From Irpex lacteus (lineage: Eukaryota; Basidiomycota; Agaricomycetes; Polyporales; Irpicaceae), in contig MQVO02000059.1 of assembly GCA_001986395.2 (NCBI GenBank), positions 1-64,000 on the forward strand: a DNA stretch of 64,000 nucleotides, given 5' to 3'. The position numbers and the translations under genes are program-made. Under the pieces are notes generated by a model. It was not told the DNA's origin. It made no database searches and saw nothing but the letters and a program-made list of their open reading frames with translations. This document shows positions 42,093 through 52,586 of this stretch, one piece after another (position 1 is the stretch's first letter; each line of letters begins with the position of its first letter).

Positions 42093-44269
42093 ATGTCGTC
42101 CACCACCATACCAACACCCAAGTCGATCACCCTGCGCAACGTTCGTGGCATCCTAGACCGCCTGAACAACGATGACGCGACCTCGGTCTTGACCGACGAG
42201 TTCGCCAGTGAGTTCCAATGGGCCATGGTAAGTAAAGCGGCCGTGGTAACCTCCACAGGACTAACGTGCGTGAACACCATAGGAGACGCTGCTAGAGGAC
42301 AAGTCCGTCCTCACAGAGAACACTGCGCTCAACAGCCAGGTGATCGAGGCGATGATGTCCCTGGCCGAGCTCTTCGACGACCACCCCAAGGACGCCACCG
42401 CTCGGCTTCGCCAGGCGTTTGAGAAGTCTGGTGCCAGCACCGAGTTCGGTCTGCCCGTGCTGGCTCCTCGAAACGACGGTGAGGAAGACGCAGAGTCGCG
42501 GAATGAAGAGGGTGAAGATGAAGGGGACGAGGAAGGCGACGAGGAGGCGGGTGAAAAGGGTAAGAGCGATGACGAAGAAGACGAGGACGAGGATGAAGAC
42601 CAGGAGGGTGAAGAAGGACCAGTCGACGCCCCTGCCGAGGAGTCTTCTGACGAGTCGGTCGACGAGCAGGAGGCCAAAAAGAAGTCGTCGTCGTCTTCGT
42701 CGGCCGAGGAGTCCTCTGACGAGTCTGTCAAGATTACGGGCTCGAAGAAGGGCAAGGAGAGAGCCGAAGACAGTGAGTATGAGGATAGCGACGAGGATGA
42801 CGAGAAGATCATCAAGAAGGAGCCTGGCACCGAGACCGCCCCTGGCTCGGACGAGATGGACGTCGACGAGGAGCCCGTTGTTCCTGCAAGCCAGCCCGGG
42901 CCTGCTGCTACGACCAGGCCTCGTCCTCGGCCAGTCCCTCACCAGGTCGAACCGGCCAAGCCTGCGCCCGTGGCTGCGACCCCAGAGGTCCAGACGGCCG
43001 CGCCCGCCACCGCAGCAGTTCCTCGTCGTCGTCGTAAGCTGTACAAGTTCGTCGCAGTGGAACGCAATCTTCGGGTACGTGATGGTGCTCGTAATGGCCG
43101 AGGTCTTATGCTGACAGGTTTTGGCGTAGTGTGGTACATGCGTCGAGCACAAGATCGACGTTTGCCGCGTTCGACTCGACCACGGCGGCCAAGTCATGAG
43201 CTGCGTGACCTGCAGCCGGCGAAAGGTCCACTGCACCTACAAGCAGAACGAGGTTGACGAGAGAAGCAAGGCGGTGCTGGCCTGGATGAAGAAGAGGAAG
43301 ATCGAGCTAGAGGACTTGGCGGTCGAGTCGGACCCCGAGAAGAAGAAGCCGGCCTCGAAGAAGGGTGTCAAGGGGGGCCCGAAGACTCCTACGAAGGGGA
43401 AACGTGTGGCGAAGGCTGAGCCCGTGTCTAGTGGTGAGGAAGATACGCCCAAGGCTAAGAAGACGTTGGCCCAGCCTACTCGGTCCTCGGCCAAGGCTGC
43501 GGGCAAGGCCGCACTGCCTGCCCCTCCGCCTCGTCGGTCCACGCGTCAGAGTACCGGTACGTATTGCAGTAGCTGTGGATCATTAGCGAGCTGACAATAG
43601 TGTCCAGCGGCGAAGGCGGTCGCCCAGACCGAGGAGAAACCGGCCGCTCCTGTTACCACTCGGTCGAAGGCTCGACCCTCCATGCCTCCACCTCCTCCTC
43701 GGTCGCCCTCTCAGGCACCCGCAGACCTCTCTCCTATGGCTCCAATGCTCTCGCTGCCGTCGTATAGTCCTGCGATGGGCACCTATCGTAGTAAGTCCAA
43801 CCCACTCGTCCTACCCTGCTCGCATCGCTGACCGAGCGCAGGCCAGCTGCCTTTCGAGTCCCCGGCCATGTCCGGGCGCACTCTATCTGGTGCCTCGTCG
43901 TTCTCTATCGGTACGTCCGCCTCGTCGGGGCTCGAGGACTTCCACCGCCTGCGGATCCAGCAAGCCGAGGGCGAGCTCCAGCAAGAGCAGCTCGGCCTTC
44001 GTGCGGCGGAGCGCCGTGTTAAGGCGGCCGAGGCCCACCTCGCTGCCTGTCGTCTCGAGTACGAAGAATGGCGAAGGGACCAGCCTGTTGTCGCGTCGTC
44101 GTCCCAGGACCCCGTCCTCGCAGCTGCCACCTCTCGCGGCCTCGCCCTCGACGACCAACCTCCACCTACGAAGCGGCTGCGTGTTGAAGTACCCAAGTCC
44201 GAGGTCGTAGATGCGAGCAAGACGAAGAGCTCGGGAATGTCGAAGAAGAAGGGAAAGGGAAAGGCGTAG
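42093..44269 (+). CDS. Element B antisense gene: acidic protein with Zn2Cys6-like cluster, 654 aa
   Basis: Opposite to gag-pol, between pol and the 3' LTR. Exons 42093-42227, 42283-43074, 43130-43556, 43608-43790, 43842-44269; introns 55, 55, 51 and 51 bp with CTGAC/CTAAC branch sites; the sum is 655 codons in frame. Domains: helical N-terminus (1-100); very acidic and Ser-rich region (about 110-250); cysteine cluster starting at residue 310, directly after intron 2 (C-X2-C-X7-C-X12-C-X2-C-X6-C; second half CVTCSRRKVHC); Lys/Pro-rich linker; C-terminal coiled coil (about 530-590, EGELQQEQLGLRAAERR) and a basic tail ending KKKGKGKA. Homologous to the A gene, with intron 1 and intron 2 at equivalent positions. 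The cluster resembles Zn2Cys6 regulators; function is inferred only. Confidence 0.85.
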
Positions 44270-44840
44270 TGTCCGTTAGTTGTCGTCTCGGCCGAGCTCC
44301 TCTTGTACTAGTATTCCTGTGTGTCCGTTTGTTTGCCTTGTTCTGTCCTCTTGCGCGTTGTACCATAGGACGTAGACGTCCTCGCTGCTGTAATAAATTC
44401 GCTGGTTGATGGAAAATGGAAAGGAATGTGGGAAAGAGATGTAAACGGCTACGTGTGAAAGGTCAAATCTGGTGAGTTTCGATGGTTTTGTATGTGTCCG
44501 AGGGTGTAAACGTGGAATACGGGCGAAAAATGGGAAGATAGAAGGCTCCGGGTTCTGAGCTCTCTGCTTCTCTGGGTAAGGGCCGACGTTACCGTCTCCC
44601 TCCTCCCTACTGAAACAAAGAAGCCCTGTCCCCAGGGCAAGAGGTAAAAGGGTTGGCAGCCTCAGAGACGAGCTCATCATAGACCGAAGAGGCAACCGCC
44701 TTTAAAGGCGAGTTGCGTGCGAAAAAAATAGGGTGTTGTCCGTGCGTGAGGGGAAGAATAAGAAAACAAAGTGAGAAATGCGGAAAAGATGATAAGGAGT
44801 GGAATGGCGCGAGGAAAAGAGAGAGCACCGGTGGATGAGA
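44270..44840. other. Convergent 3' region of element B
   Basis: Spacer between the ends of the antisense gene and pol. Contains the internal tract and hairpin (44599-44638). No coding sequence supported. Confidence 0.6.
44599..44638 (-). promoter_or_regulatory. Internal copy of the polypurine tract and hairpin, element B
   Basis: 17 bases of the tract (44599-44615), then the hairpin gccctg-tccc-cagggc (44623-44638), the same stem as the internal copy in A. With the terminal module it brackets the antisense gene. Confidence 0.65.
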
Positions 44841-47800
44841 TTAGGGTTGAGGAAGGTCTTCAGCGTCGTCGTCGTGTTCGTTAACAACGCCCGGAGGTTC
44901 GTCGAGGTCATCGTCCCCTTGAGAAGTGCTCTCGGCCAGCTCGCGCAGACGTTCAGGAGTAATATCTGCAAAGCCATCAGGTAACGGGATAGAGCGACGG
45001 GCGAGATAAGGAACCACGCGAAAGGCGGCCACAGGTCGGTCTAGGACCGAGCCGTCGAGTTCGCAGAGTACGTAGGCACCTCCGCGGTTACGAGTGATAA
45101 CGATGAGTGGGCCGAGGTAGCGAGGGCGCATTTTACGATTGAGAGCCTTCTCGATAGCGGTGTTCCGGATCAGGACCAGGGATCCTCGAGCGAAGTTGAA
45201 GTCCTTAATGGTATGAGCGTTGTCCTGCTCAAACCGTCGTGCAGCTTGTTTCCTGGACTCGACGACGTCATCGCGTAGCTTCTGCAGGTCCGACCGACGC
45301 TTCTGGAGAGCTAGGGCGCGGCGCGAGATGAGGTCGGTAGTGGTGAGAATGGAGTCGGGAGGGGGCTGCAAGTAGGTAGCTTCGATGATGTCGAGCGGGA
45401 TGATCGGATGGGTACCAGTTACTGCAAAGTACGGTGAGCAGCCCATGCGTTTGCGGACAGTGATACGCTCGGACCAGAAGACCGAGGCTGAGACCGAGGC
45501 CCACTTAGATGCGTCGCCGTCGGCCGCTTTGAAGAGAGCTTGCCGGACGTCGTAGTGTGCCCGTTCGACCTGTCCGTTGGCTCGAGAGTTGTACCCGCTG
45601 ATACGAATGTGAGTGATATGATAGCGCTTAGCAAGGTACTCGATGGCAGCGATAAAGGCTCCTCCATTGTCAGAGACAATCTCTGACAGACCGCCCCATC
45701 GACAAAGAATATCCTCGAATAGCCAGTCGCCGATGGTCTTGCCAGTCTCCGTCCTTAGTGCACGGAACTCAGGATAATGCGTGAGTGAGCAGCGACCTTG
45801 GACGATATACTTGAATCCGGCCGACTTGGGTAAGTGCATAGTGTCGACGTATATTTTGGCAAAGAGAGGGGCCGGCTGCGCGACCGTGGGAGGGATGAGG
45901 ATCTGACGCTTCTGGCGAGTTTGACAAATGTGGCAGGTCCGAACGTACCACGCCACGTCAGCAATGTGGAAGGGCCACCAGAAGCGTTCCGATATCATGA
46001 CGGTGGTAGCATAGACACCTCGATGCGCTGCTCGGTCATGACACTCCCGTAGGATACGGATTCGGTCGGGAGGCATGACGACTAACTTGTGGGCACCAGA
46101 CGGATCACGCTTCCAGAGCCTCCCGCCGTCGACGAAGAACTGGGTAGCGAAGCGAACGAAGGCGTGTAAAGCTTTTTCGGACAGGCCCGAGGGCGGTAGG
46201 AATGTATCGAGAAATGCTGGAATCTCGGCCAACTTGTCGTCCGCGTCCGAGGCCTTCTTCGTACGAGGTACCTGCTGGTAGTCGACGTCCAATGGCTCCT
46301 CGGCTACGGATTGTGAGAAGGAAGAGGAAAGAGAGGGGAGCCGAGGACGGAGCTGCGCCCATATATGCATAGTGAGGAAGCAGGGACCCAACGGGTTTTC
46401 GTCTTCGTCGTCTTCAGGAGGGTCAGGGTCCCCAGGCTGAGGAGGTCGACGAGAGAGACCATCTGGACCGTGTCTCTCACCAGGGACGTGGACTAGGGTG
46501 AAGTGGAAGGTAAGGATGGCAGCGATCCAACGGTTGATGGAGGCCGAAGGCGCGAGGTCGGGATTTTGGATCATGCCTTTGATATGCTGAGCGTCCACCT
46601 CTACGACCAAATTACGTACCCCGATGATATACAGCTTTAAGGCTTTGAGCGAGCGATAGAGACCGTAGAGTTCGAGCTTCGGCTGAGAGAACCGAGATTC
46701 ACGGTCGTTGAGTGTGATCGAGCCGAAGCGAGAGTAATAGCGAACTTTCGGGTTGGTAGAGTCGCACTGAGCCAGGAAGTGACCGATCGCCAGGTATGAG
46801 GTATCGACTGCGAGGATGACAGGGGCACCGGAAGTGTAGTCGATAGCACGCAGAGCAGGTGAATCCAGGAGAGCCTGCTTGAGGTCGGCTTGCGCTCGGT
46901 CCTGATCAGGGCCCCATTCGAAGGCTGCGTCCTTTCTGGTAAGCTTGACAAGGTGGTGTGCCCGGTGAGCGAAGTTCTTGATAAAAATGCGCACAACGCC
47001 AACAGTACCCAGGAATGCGCGGACCTCAGAGAGGCTCTTGCAGGGTCCCCAGTTCCGTATGGCGCGTACACGATCCTCCTCGGGTATGCGGCCCTCGGGC
47101 GTACAGCAGGAGCCTACGACCGAGTACTTGCGGGCAAGCAAAATCGACTTCGGCCCAGAGAACGTGCCACCAACGTACCGAACTCGAGCGACGACCCTGT
47201 TAAGATTGTCGAAGTGTTCTCGAACAAATCGTCGAATGCCCGGATTCTCGGGTATCCGTTCCCAGTCGCCATTAGGTAGCCGATACTCGTCCTTCGGTCC
47301 TCGGACGGGTACGTCGTCGATGTAGGGGATAGTGACATGAGGAATTTCGGGTTGCAGAATGTAGGTGACGTCGTCGTGAAAGATGGGTACGCTGTTGGTC
47401 CAGCCCATAGGTAGAGTTGTAATGCGCATGGCGCCGAATGGTGTTTGGAAGGTGGTCATATCGCGAGACGACTCGGCCAATGGCCGGTTGTCGTACCCGA
47501 CGAATAGATCAAGGATCCCTCCACAGGCGCGGCCGCCAAACGTTTCGGCCAAGTGTTCAGGAAGAGGAGGAATACCAGAGTGTTGGATGGTGACCCGGTT
47601 GAGCGGTTCGAGGGAGTGCACAATCCGAAGTTTGCCAGTCTTCTTCGCCACTGGAAACCAGCGACTCCGATAGGTAGCATTCGACGGTTCGTACACCCCG
47701 GCCTTGATTTTCTCGAGGATGATTCGGCAGCATTCGTCGTAGATGCCCGGTGGGATTGGCATGTTCCGCTCCACCCAGGGCACATGAGGGACGACTGGAA

Positions 47801-48499
47801 ATTCTACAGGTGGAAAGAAGTCAGTACGAAAACTACCACGCTCATCGTCGGTCCAAGCAAAGGCCTGGTTGTGCAAAGAAACAAAGTAATGCAGAAGGCG
47901 TCGCTCCTCCGGAAGCCAAAACGCATCGCCGTGACGGCCGTCCAGCTCCGTCATGCGATCTTGCGTGTATCGCCCAGTAGGAACAAAATTGGGAATGTGG
48001 GCATAATCGAGAAAGGGCATGGCCGAAAGCGGGTCGCCCGAAATATTGCGTACGATGCGGTACTCTTTGGGTAGCTCCGTTTTCACGGGGCGAACCTTCA
48101 GATGCACCGGCTTGTACTTTTTCTTCGCGCCAACGAAAATATGGCGAAGGGTATCGGGTGTGGCACCGAGGGCATGCCACATAGAAGCAGAAAAAGAGGA
48201 GACGAGGTCGAGGAGAGGAAGGGAAGATATGTGGTTTTGAAGGTTATCGTCAGAAAAGGCAGAGAGACAGAAAGAAAGAAACTGAGAGTTGATCGAGGAG
48301 AGAGGAATAGAGGGTGATTCGAAGAGAGAAAGCGAAAGGGAGACAGAGTCAATGTCCGAGACAATAGCTAGTGTGGAAGGAGAGACAGAGTCCGTTTGTG
48401 AAGCAAGGGTCGGAGAAGAGGAATCGTCGATCGAGGAGAGTGAAAAGGTGTGGTATAAAGGATCTCCTCGAGGGGTGCTCGACTCCTCGATCCTCAAAA
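44841..48499 (-). CDS. Element B Pol: reverse transcriptase, RNase H, integrase
   Basis: About 1,218 residues in the -1 frame of gag, with no own ATG at the start (first codon TTG after the slip). A Ser-rich leader of about 110 residues is followed by a conserved block (HALGATPDTLRHIFVGAKKK). RT with active site TIPYIDDVPV; RNase H (VILAVDTSYLAIGHFLAQ); integrase HHCC finger (HDRAAHRGVYA…CHICQTR) and D,D,E core (YVDTMHLPKS, SDNGGAFIAAIEYL, NSRANGQVERAH). C-terminus (RYLGPLIVITRNRGGAYVLC) is the GPY/F-type end without chromodomain. No damage seen. Converges on the antisense gene downstream. Confidence 0.93.
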
Positions 48500-51118
48500 A
48501 CCCCGTTCGGGCATCCTGAACCGAGGTCGGCCGCGGGGCAACGTAGGGATGGTGATGCTGCGACCTGTGTTCGGGCAGTGGAGTTCGATAGTCTGGTCCT
48601 CGTTCTTGTAGTTGCGGACGACCGACGCGGCCAGAACGTCGAAAGGGCGTCCAAGCAGGATATCGTATGCAGCTTCGCGAATGACGTGGACTTGGAGGTA
48701 GAAGATCATCCCTCCAATCGCGAAAGGAACGTTTCGGGCCAGGCCGAGAGAACGGTCAACGCCTCCATTTGCGCTCTGCATGTGCAAGACTACGCTGGGG
48801 TCGTAGGACAGCCCTAACTCATGACAGACTGCCTCGGAGCAAGCTACGATTTGGCACCCCGGGTCGAGGATGCAGTCGACCTCCTCTTGCTCGGCCACAA
48901 GAGCTCGGACGGTGCGCAATGAGCTCGACTCGCTTGCAACCTTCACCGGCCGAGGTTCTTCGCCTGGGGCTAGTGAGCGAAGATAGGCCTCGTAAGGGTC
49001 GGTAATTCGATAGACTCCCCGTGGTAAGTCACCCTGCTGCGTGAGCACCTCAGGACTCGGTAGGCGCACCTCGTCGGCATCGTTGTAGAAGGCGGCCGAC
49101 GGCAACGAGCTTGGTTGGGCAGGGGTGCGTTTGGGGGTGACGAGGGATCGAAGGTTCGTGCGGACGTCAGGAGAGATAGCGAGGAGTTCTTCGGCGGTGA
49201 TGAGGAAGCTGTTCTGCTTGAGAGCTCGGTCCAACACTACTTCGGCCGTCTTTGCGTTTTCGACGGGAGCAGCAGTACGAAAGGCTGGTTCACGAGTGGT
49301 TGGCTTAGGCGGTGCCGCAACGTTACGGGAGGACGGAGGAAGGTATGTGGCATCCTTCACACTCGCCAATGGGTGCTCAGGCTGACCTTGCGATGGCTCT
49401 ACTCGGTCCTCGGATTGTACGGGTTGTGGTACTGTACGTGTGGTGGCCGAGGGTTGTGATGGCTCGGCCGAGGAGTCGGAAGGCGCAGGCGGGGCTGGAG
49501 TTCGTGATGTGGGCGCTGGGGTAGTAGGGCGACGGCGATATTTGTTGGATAAAGGAGGAACGTCGACTTCGACCCGGCCCCGCTTCAGTGCGTAGATTTC
49601 CTGCTCCAGAGCAAGAATACGCTCTTCCTGGTCCCGTTGGTAAACGTAAGAAGACGCCTGGCCGTCGTAAGTGGTACCCCCGACGAGCTCAACTAGCATA
49701 GACTCGGTTGGCTCAAAGTCTGGGGTTACATCGCTATACGACAGTGTCCCGGCTGCACGCTGGCCGGGGTTACGACGATGCCACTCATTGACTCGGTCGC
49801 GCATGTTCTCACCAGGTATGCTCCGAGGGACGAATATCCCAGTAGGCAAGACTACCTTGTTCTCGGCATTCCTCCGAATTAACCCGGCCGCTATATCGGC
49901 AGCAACCTTTTCGCAGTTGTTGACGCGACAGTCAGGGCCACCGCAATAGTGACACTTGGCTGATGCCTGCGAGGAAGGTCCACTGGAAGGTGGCCGAGGG
50001 ACGGAAGGAGGTGCTGCACCAGGGTTAAGACGTCCGAGATACTCGAGTAGTTTAGCGAAGTCTTCGACCTTGATGCTCGGAGAGGCGGCGGAAGGCGATG
50101 ATGTAGAGGAAGAAGTGGATGCAGAGGGCTCGAGCGGGACTGTGGCCGAGGTGGGGGCCGACAAGGCGGTCGACGTCCCTTGTAGATGGAACCTCATGGC
50201 CTCGTCCAACGCAGCCATGCTGTAGCCGTCTCCGGGGTGAACATCAGGGTTCTTGACCTGCAGGCGAGTTGCAAGCGAAGAGAACTGGGGGCCTATAGCG
50301 TCCTGGCACCAGTGGTCTTGGTCGATGACCGAGATCTTCTTCTTAGTTATCAGCCAGGCGGACTGGGTACGGTAGTTACGGAAGAATTCGGCCCAGTCAC
50401 CGATCGTCTTGAAACCATTGGTACGCCACTGACGGACGTAGTCGAGTAGACCCTGACGAGAGTACTTGACCGAGGCATCTGCCCCAGGGTAGAGCTGAAA
50501 CACCTCGTCTTTCCAGTCATCGAAGGTCTTTCTTGCCTCGTCATAACTGGGGAGTGCTGCCCATTGATCCTCAATCTCGACAGGAACGTACCGAACGCCA
50601 TAAGCCTTCTTTTCGGCCTCGTCGACGATTTGTGCGCGATGAAGGAGATCGCCGAGTTCCTGGAAATAACGGGCGAGCATCCGAGGCTTACGAGGATCGA
50701 ATGTGGGCGCATGGTTGTCCCGGTTGAGGGGCATGGGGACTGCGTGTTGTTGTGCCATTTGTGTTCGAAGATGTTGGTTCTCGGCTTCGTAGATGTCGAC
50801 GATTTCGAGAAGTCGTTGAGTGTGGGATTCGCGGGCAAGGATATAATCAAGAGGAATGGGTTCAGGGGGTGGCTGTGATTCGTTGTCCGACTGGTCGGAT
50901 GGGTTTGATAAGGATGAGGATTTTTCGGTCGGCTCCGAGAATTCTTCGGCCGATAGGTACGCTGATTCTTCTGCGCCTACGCTAGGTGTACGGTGACGTG
51001 TGTTCCTTGGTTTGCGCCAAAGAGTGTCGGGATCGGTGAGCGGAGCAGCAACTGGGGCACCTCGACTCCGAGTGTGCCTAGAAGATCCTGCCGTGGAACT
51101 CGTGATTGGAAGTGGTAT
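48494..51118 (-). CDS. Element B Gag-protease
   Basis: Capsid-like region (RMLARYFQELGDLL, LDYVRQWRTNGFKTIGDWAE), zinc-knuckle-like motif with Cys in place of His (C-HY-C-GGPD-C-RVNN-C), linker, and aspartic protease with DPG (CILDPGCQIVACSEA; YDILLGRPFD). Ends GGTTTTTGA, the frameshift site. The first ATG is at 50758 (MAQQHAVPMP). The frame is open and conserved with A for another 118 codons upstream without any ATG, back to an ATA at 51116-51118; a TGA lies about a dozen codons before that. Start therefore unresolved: near-cognate initiation or splicing from the leader. Confidence 0.88.
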   Translation of the reverse strand: MPLPITSSTAGSSRHTRSRGAPVAAPLTDPDTLWRKPRNTRHRTPSVGAEESAYLSAEEFSEPTEKSSSLSNPSDQSDNESQPPPEPIPLDYILARESHTQRLLEIVDIYEAENQHLRTQMAQQHAVPMPLNRDNHAPTFDPRKPRMLARYFQELGDLLHRAQIVDEAEKKAYGVRYVPVEIEDQWAALPSYDEARKTFDDWKDEVFQLYPGADASVKYSRQGLLDYVRQWRTNGFKTIGDWAEFFRNYRTQSAWLITKKKISVIDQDHWCQDAIGPQFSSLATRLQVKNPDVHPGDGYSMAALDEAMRFHLQGTSTALSAPTSATVPLEPSASTSSSTSSPSAASPSIKVEDFAKLLEYLGRLNPGAAPPSVPRPPSSGPSSQASAKCHYCGGPDCRVNNCEKVAADIAAGLIRRNAENKVVLPTGIFVPRSIPGENMRDRVNEWHRRNPGQRAAGTLSYSDVTPDFEPTESMLVELVGGTTYDGQASSYVYQRDQEERILALEQEIYALKRGRVEVDVPPLSNKYRRRPTTPAPTSRTPAPPAPSDSSAEPSQPSATTRTVPQPVQSEDRVEPSQGQPEHPLASVKDATYLPPSSRNVAAPPKPTTREPAFRTAAPVENAKTAEVVLDRALKQNSFLITAEELLAISPDVRTNLRSLVTPKRTPAQPSSLPSAAFYNDADEVRLPSPEVLTQQGDLPRGVYRITDPYEAYLRSLAPGEEPRPVKVASESSSLRTVRALVAEQEEVDCILDPGCQIVACSEAVCHELGLSYDPSVVLHMQSANGGVDRSLGLARNVPFAIGGMIFYLQVHVIREAAYDILLGRPFDVLAASVVRNYKNEDQTIELHCPNTGRSITIPTLPRGRPRFRMPERGF
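48497..48503 (-). promoter_or_regulatory. -1 ribosomal frameshift site, element B gag/pol
   Basis: Gag frame CGG GGT TTT TGA. Slippery heptamer G GGT TTT directly before the stop; the -1 frame (TTG AGG ATC…) opens into pol. Identical heptamer and spacing to element A. Confidence 0.75.
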
Positions 51119-51158
51119 TGTTGTAACAGAGGTCAGAACCCGGTGATATCAAGAGAGA

Positions 51159-51177
51159 CCCCTCGCGGTGGGCTCCA
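51159..51177 (-). promoter_or_regulatory. Primer binding site of element B
   Basis: TGGAGCCCACCGCGAGGGG in element sense, three bases from the LTR end. Same as in A (52565-52583) and C. Confidence 0.75.
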
Positions 51178-51180
51178 AAA

Positions 51181-52500
51181 TGAGACACCAAGCCGCGCTC
51201 AGACAAAGGACAAACCTACCAAACCACCTAACCCCAATAGAGGAGCGGTAACGTGGTTCGGCCGAGAGCGAGGGGGTGTACGAGAAATGCGAGGGCCTCT
51301 GAGTCCCAAGCCTGACCGACGACGCCGCAACACTAGGTATAGATATCCGTCCGACCCTAAGACAAGCTTAAGGGAAGTGCAACACTGAGTGAGCCGAGGC
51401 CGAGCAACTGGACGATCAACAGCAGGGCCGAGCAGCAAGAGCTACTCGTATACGTCCTACTAATACTCGTGCAACACCGCCTGCAACGCAGCAAGACCTT
51501 GGCCGAACCTCTCGGGCAACTAATCCCGGGGTCTAAGGTAGGCCCGAGCCGAGCAAGAACGCTGTGGAAGAGGGGTAAATGGGTACGGACGCAAAGGAAC
51601 GATGATAACGCAAAGAACGCAACGCAGACGCAGGATATTCGCAAGGAACGCGGAGGGACGCTGAGGGAAGTCGGACGCAGTGAAGTCAAGCTGAGAGCGC
51701 GAAGTTTGAGGGTGAACTGTGCGGGGTAGATTGCTTGTCGCTACTCTACGCATACATGCTCTATTTATACGTGTCCGAGGCCCATGTCCATATAGGTGAG
51801 CTCATAAGTCAAACGAAACGAGAAAATGGCAAAGGTAGTGCTTCGGCCGAGAAAGGAGAATGAGTCAGATGAAGGGCCGAGCAGGTAACGAGAAATATGT
51901 CAAGGAGAGACCGATGAAACATGTTAAGGGAGGGCCGAGACAGCGGCCAGCGAGGGAGGTGACTAAGGAAACGTCCTAAGGGCGCGATAGAGTCGGGCAG
52001 GAGGAAAGAAGGGACGAATCGGATGAGGGATGAAGGGAGGTGAGAATAATAATGAACACGAAGAGAGGGAATAACGAAACTCAGCGACGTCGGGGATGCG
52101 AGCCTCAAGGCTACCAGCGCATGGGCGCAGTGCACCCGAGGACTTGTCCGAAGGAACGCAAGGCCGAGGGGGCCGAGCAACCAATACCCAAGGTTGACGA
52201 TGGGTGAGTCATGGCCGAGTGAACGGACGGGCCCTCGTGCAGGAGTCGACGCGTCGATGGACCAGGAAGGAAGGCGCGAGGGCGGGGAGTATAGGCGGGA
52301 TGGATCAAAATGGTAAGGGAGTCGGGCGACCGGGTGCTGAAAGAGACGGCATTGGCCGAGGTTCGATGATGGGACCGAGGCTTCGATTACGGGCGCTCGG
52401 ACGTGTCCGAGTCCGCATAGGGCTGCACCCGAGGCTCCTGAGAAGTCGAAAAGAAGCTGTTAGAGTTCTGGGGGATGTGTGGCGTGTGCCCAGCGTGTCA
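51181..52500 (-). repeat. 5' LTR of gypsy element B
   Basis: 1,320 bp copy of 40623-41942 with one visible substitution. TATA box at 51762-51769 on the minus strand. Followed by the gcgg target duplication (52501-52504). Confidence 0.95.
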
Positions 52501-52504
52501 GCGG

Positions 52505-52586
52505 AACTCGATGATTGGCGTGGAATTTTTAACGAAAGTCAGATCTCGGAGATGTCAAGAGAGACCCCTCGCGGTGGGCTCCAAAA
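52505..52586 (-). other. 5' leader of element A, cut off by element B
   Basis: 82 bp between the right B target duplication and the 5' LTR of A. Contains the A primer binding site (52565-52583) and the first codons of the A gag frame, including an ATT at 52524-52526 aligned with the ATA of B. Confidence 0.8.

Larger units (their letters stand above)
40623..52500 (-). mobile_element. Ty3/gypsy element B, apparently intact, with antisense gene; nested in A
   Basis: 11,878 bp. LTRs 40623-41942 and 51181-52500 (1,320 bp each) differ at one base that I could find (near 41852/52410), so insertion is recent. Target duplication gcgg. Order in element sense: 5' LTR, PBS, gag-protease, -1 site, pol, internal hairpin/tract, antisense gene, terminal hairpin/tract, 3' LTR. 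All catalytic motifs are present without stops. It is a sister family of A: the first about 110 bp of the LTR (plus orientation) and all proteins are similar. It is enriched in GCCGA/TCGGC instead of the CGGAA words of A. Confidence 0.95.

Noticed and set aside
42292..43236. 314-codon minus-strand frame across the B antisense gene
   Set aside because: Its Leu/Ser-rich runs are the complement of the acidic Glu/Asp repeats of the plus-strand gene, and it crosses two introns of that gene.
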